A DNA stretch of 64,000 nt from an uncultured Prochlorococcus sp. (GTDB lineage: Bacteria; Cyanobacteriota; Cyanobacteriia; PCC-6307; Cyanobiaceae), in assembly GCA_902560875.1 (NCBI GenBank), contig CACENO010000001.1, positions 62,001 to 126,000 of the forward strand, read 5' to 3'. The notes beneath the pieces are model-generated. The model saw only the letters and a program-made list of their open reading frames with translations. It made no database searches and was not told the DNA's origin. Both the position numbers and the translations under genes were made by a program. Each line of letters begins with the position of its first letter. Position 1 is the first letter of the stretch. Shown in pieces: positions 62,383 through 64,000 of this stretch.

Positions 62383-63656
62383 TGGGCCAGGCCATAGCCC
62401 TAATTGATGGCAATAACTTCTATGCTGCCTGCGAACAAAATATCGACCCATCAATAGCCGGGCGTCCAGTAGTCGTACTCTCTAACAATGATGGATGCAT
62501 CGTGGCACGAAGCGCAGAAGCACGTGAGCTAGGGATTGCAATGGGGCAACCATATTTCAAAATTCGTCATGAACTAAAAAGGCTTGGAGTAGCAGTACGA
62601 AGCTCTAATTACGCCCTCTACGGCGACATGAGCAAACGTCTAATGGATTTACTAACACAGCATTGTGGCCAAATAGAAGTTTATTCTATTGATGAAGCCT
62701 TCACTCAAATAGATCGCCCCTGCGCTGGTGATCTGACTCCATGGGCTCGTGAATTACGAGCAACAGTACATCAGAATATAGGCCTACCCATTTCTATAGG
62801 TATTGGCACTAGCAAAGTACAAGCAAAACTTGCTAATCGCTTAGCAAAAACAGTGGCTAACAATGCAGGTATTTTCGATCTATACACAGTCACAGACTTG
62901 GATTCATGCCTTGAGGATATAAACATTAAAGATGTCTGGGGAGTTGGGAAACAACTAACCAGCTGGTTCCGCATACGAGGTATTAATACCGCACGCCATC
63001 TACGTGATATGCCTAGCAATCAACTACTTTCCAAGTGTGGTATTAGGGGTATACGCCTACAAAAAGAGCTGCAAGGGGAACCATGTCTTGTTTTTGAGAA
63101 AACTCCTAAAAAGAAGAAACAAACATGCATTAGCAGAAGCTATAAACATCCCATCACAAGCTTGGAAGAATTGCGACAGAGAGTCAGCAGCCAAGTAATA
63201 AAAGCAAGTGAGAAATTACGAAAACAAAAGCAACTGACAAGGAAGATCACTGTCTTCGCCAATACAAGTCCTTTCAATCAATCTTTTTTCAGTAAAAGTG
63301 CAACGATTCAACTGGAAACACCAAGCAATGACACCGTAATTCTTCTAAAAGCATCTCTTGCTTTAACACAAGAAATCTTTCAACCTTCTCGTCTGTTCAT
63401 CAAAGTTGGCGTGACAATGCAGAACCTACAAAATAATGACTATCTACAATTAAACATTCTTAAGCACTACAACAATCAGCAAATGGAACAAAGAGAGCGA
63501 CTAATGATGACAGTGGACCATCTTAATAAACGATATGGAAATGGCACCATAAATTGGGCAATATCAATGCCATCTCAAAACGATGGTGTACGCCGTGAGC
63601 AGTTAGGCTGTAACACAACAACAGAAATCATGAAAATACCCATTGTTTATTCATAA
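62382..63656 (+). CDS. umuC: DNA polymerase V catalytic subunit UmuC
   Basis: Y-family translesion polymerase, 424 residues and full length. The catalytic acidic residues are visible in ALIDGNNFYAACE (Asp near residue 8) and YSIDEAFTQI (Asp-Glu near residues 106-107). Other family parts: VVVLSNNDGCIVARSAEAR, PISIGIGTSKVQAKLANRLAK, the helix-hairpin-helix DVWGVGKQLTSWFRIRGI and the little-finger domain from about residue 240, with ISRSYKHPITS. The gene overlaps umuD by one base, and the SOS box upstream of umuD should control both. Confidence 0.96.
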   Translation: MGQAIALIDGNNFYAACEQNIDPSIAGRPVVVLSNNDGCIVARSAEARELGIAMGQPYFKIRHELKRLGVAVRSSNYALYGDMSKRLMDLLTQHCGQIEVYSIDEAFTQIDRPCAGDLTPWARELRATVHQNIGLPISIGIGTSKVQAKLANRLAKTVANNAGIFDLYTVTDLDSCLEDINIKDVWGVGKQLTSWFRIRGINTARHLRDMPSNQLLSKCGIRGIRLQKELQGEPCLVFEKTPKKKKQTCISRSYKHPITSLEELRQRVSSQVIKASEKLRKQKQLTRKITVFANTSPFNQSFFSKSATIQLETPSNDTVILLKASLALTQEIFQPSRLFIKVGVTMQNLQNNDYLQLNILKHYNNQQMEQRERLMMTVDHLNKRYGNGTINWAISMPSQNDGVRREQLGCNTTTEIMKIPIVYS

Positions 63657-63700
63657 AGAATAAATCAATCAGGCTTTGAGGAAACTTAAAACAAAGGACT

Positions 63701-64000
63701 ATGGAATTCTTATTATTTTTGGCGGCCAAAGAGAAGGAAATACTGAATTTGATCAACAAGGCTGAATTTTCAGTAGAGGAGAACACCCCTTTATGTTTGA
63801 TTAGTAATAATTTCGTGGGTTTTGTAAAGAAACGGCAGCGTACAGTGGTTATTTGCACTGAAAATATAAAAAAGAGGAACGGATATTTATTACCAGGTAT
63901 TAACAAATACAATCAGAATGAACGTACGTCAATAGCAATCAGGAAAGCACTTAGACACGAAGCCACACATGTAGCTCAAGATTGCAATAATTCTCAGCTA
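63701..64000 (+). CDS. HExxH-motif protein, partial (3' end beyond window)
   Basis: An open frame of 100 codons from ATG 63701 that runs off the right edge without a stop. A basic half (FVKKRQRTVVI and IKKRNGYLLPG) precedes the sequence RKALRHEATHVAQDC, whose HEATH fits the HExxH zinc-protease motif (His87, Glu88, His91). No signal peptide is visible. I cannot name a family; a zinc-binding hydrolase or protease-like protein is likely. It begins 44 bases after the umuC stop, so damage-inducible cotranscription with umuDC is possible. Confidence 0.65.
   Translation, partial: MEFLLFLAAKEKEILNLINKAEFSVEENTPLCLISNNFVGFVKKRQRTVVICTENIKKRNGYLLPGINKYNQNERTSIAIRKALRHEATHVAQDCNNSQL

Noticed and set aside
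63628..63912. 94-codon minus-strand frame opposite the HExxH gene
   Set aside because: Overlaps umuC's end and a better plus-strand frame with a zinc motif; no supporting feature.
1..64000. Search by eye for tRNA, rRNA, CRISPR arrays, insertion sequences, integrases and toxin-antitoxin pairs
   Set aside because: None seen. tRNA-like or small RNA genes with weak signals could still be missed without a covariance-model scan.

Overview
The window reads as a piece of chromosome from a marine picocyanobacterium, most probably Prochlorococcus (a low-light-type lineage is a guess). The DNA is AT-rich and very compact: genes abut or overlap by 1-4 bases, and only one gap reaches 300 bases. It encodes oxygenic-phototroph functions: ChlP geranylgeranyl reductase, the bilin reductase PcyA, Psb28, GUN4, SipA, ferredoxin-type sulfite reductase, GlpX-type FBPase/SBPase and CcsA. 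I see no transposon, prophage, CRISPR array, rRNA or tRNA. The organism call rests on gene content and protein character, not on a database search.

Layout. 1-4,035: a CobW-type GTPase cut by the left edge, a lumenal pentapeptide protein, a degenerate uracil phosphoribosyltransferase homologue and ilvD. 4,044-12,026: mostly central carbon and tetrapyrrole genes on the minus strand (CIA30 protein, pgl, gnd, glgC, hemA, glpX), with rpe divergent. 12,089-20,317: ccsA, a GT-C-like membrane protein, a compact lptA-lptB-lptF operon, DUF309, typA and a VanY-like carboxypeptidase. 20,428-26,525: chlP, glyS, sir and a VanX-like dipeptidase. 26,526-32,059: a gap with DnaA-box-like sites, then recG, an unknown gene, tsf and rpsB.

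32,198-39,764: a family 2 glycosyltransferase, a small basic protein, the coupled pcyA-devB-devC-devA operon, an M16 active/inactive protease pair and sipA. 39,822-45,773: bioY, lspA, a DUF697 GTPase whose 3' end overlaps a small antisense membrane-protein gene, a PLP decarboxylase, tadA and an aminotransferase. 46,009-54,379: glnA behind an exact NtcA-type promoter and followed by a strong terminator, small unknowns, a methyltransferase, an RsbW-like kinase, GUN4, mnmH, psb28 and two tandem AI-2E-family permeases. 54,412-60,447: a minus-strand run with secD, secF, pdhB, a previously easy-to-miss 31-residue membrane peptide, a DUF3082 protein, ispE and ksgA. 60,718-64,000: two small unknowns, rlmH, a LexA-box-controlled umuDC operon and a partial HExxH protein running off the right edge.

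Working together: gnd, pgl, glpX, rpe and glgC cover pentose phosphate/Calvin-cycle and glycogen flux; hemA, chlP, pcyA and GUN4 serve tetrapyrrole and pigment supply; sir and glnA assimilate sulfur and nitrogen; LptABF, the glycosyltransferases, the DevBCA exporter, M15 and M16 peptidases, LspA and SecDF build or maintain the envelope. I found no obvious new defence or mobile system. The best leads are the DnaA-box-bearing gap, the structured rpsB leader, the M16 gene without a normal start codon, the conserved-looking small proteins, and the degenerate Upp.
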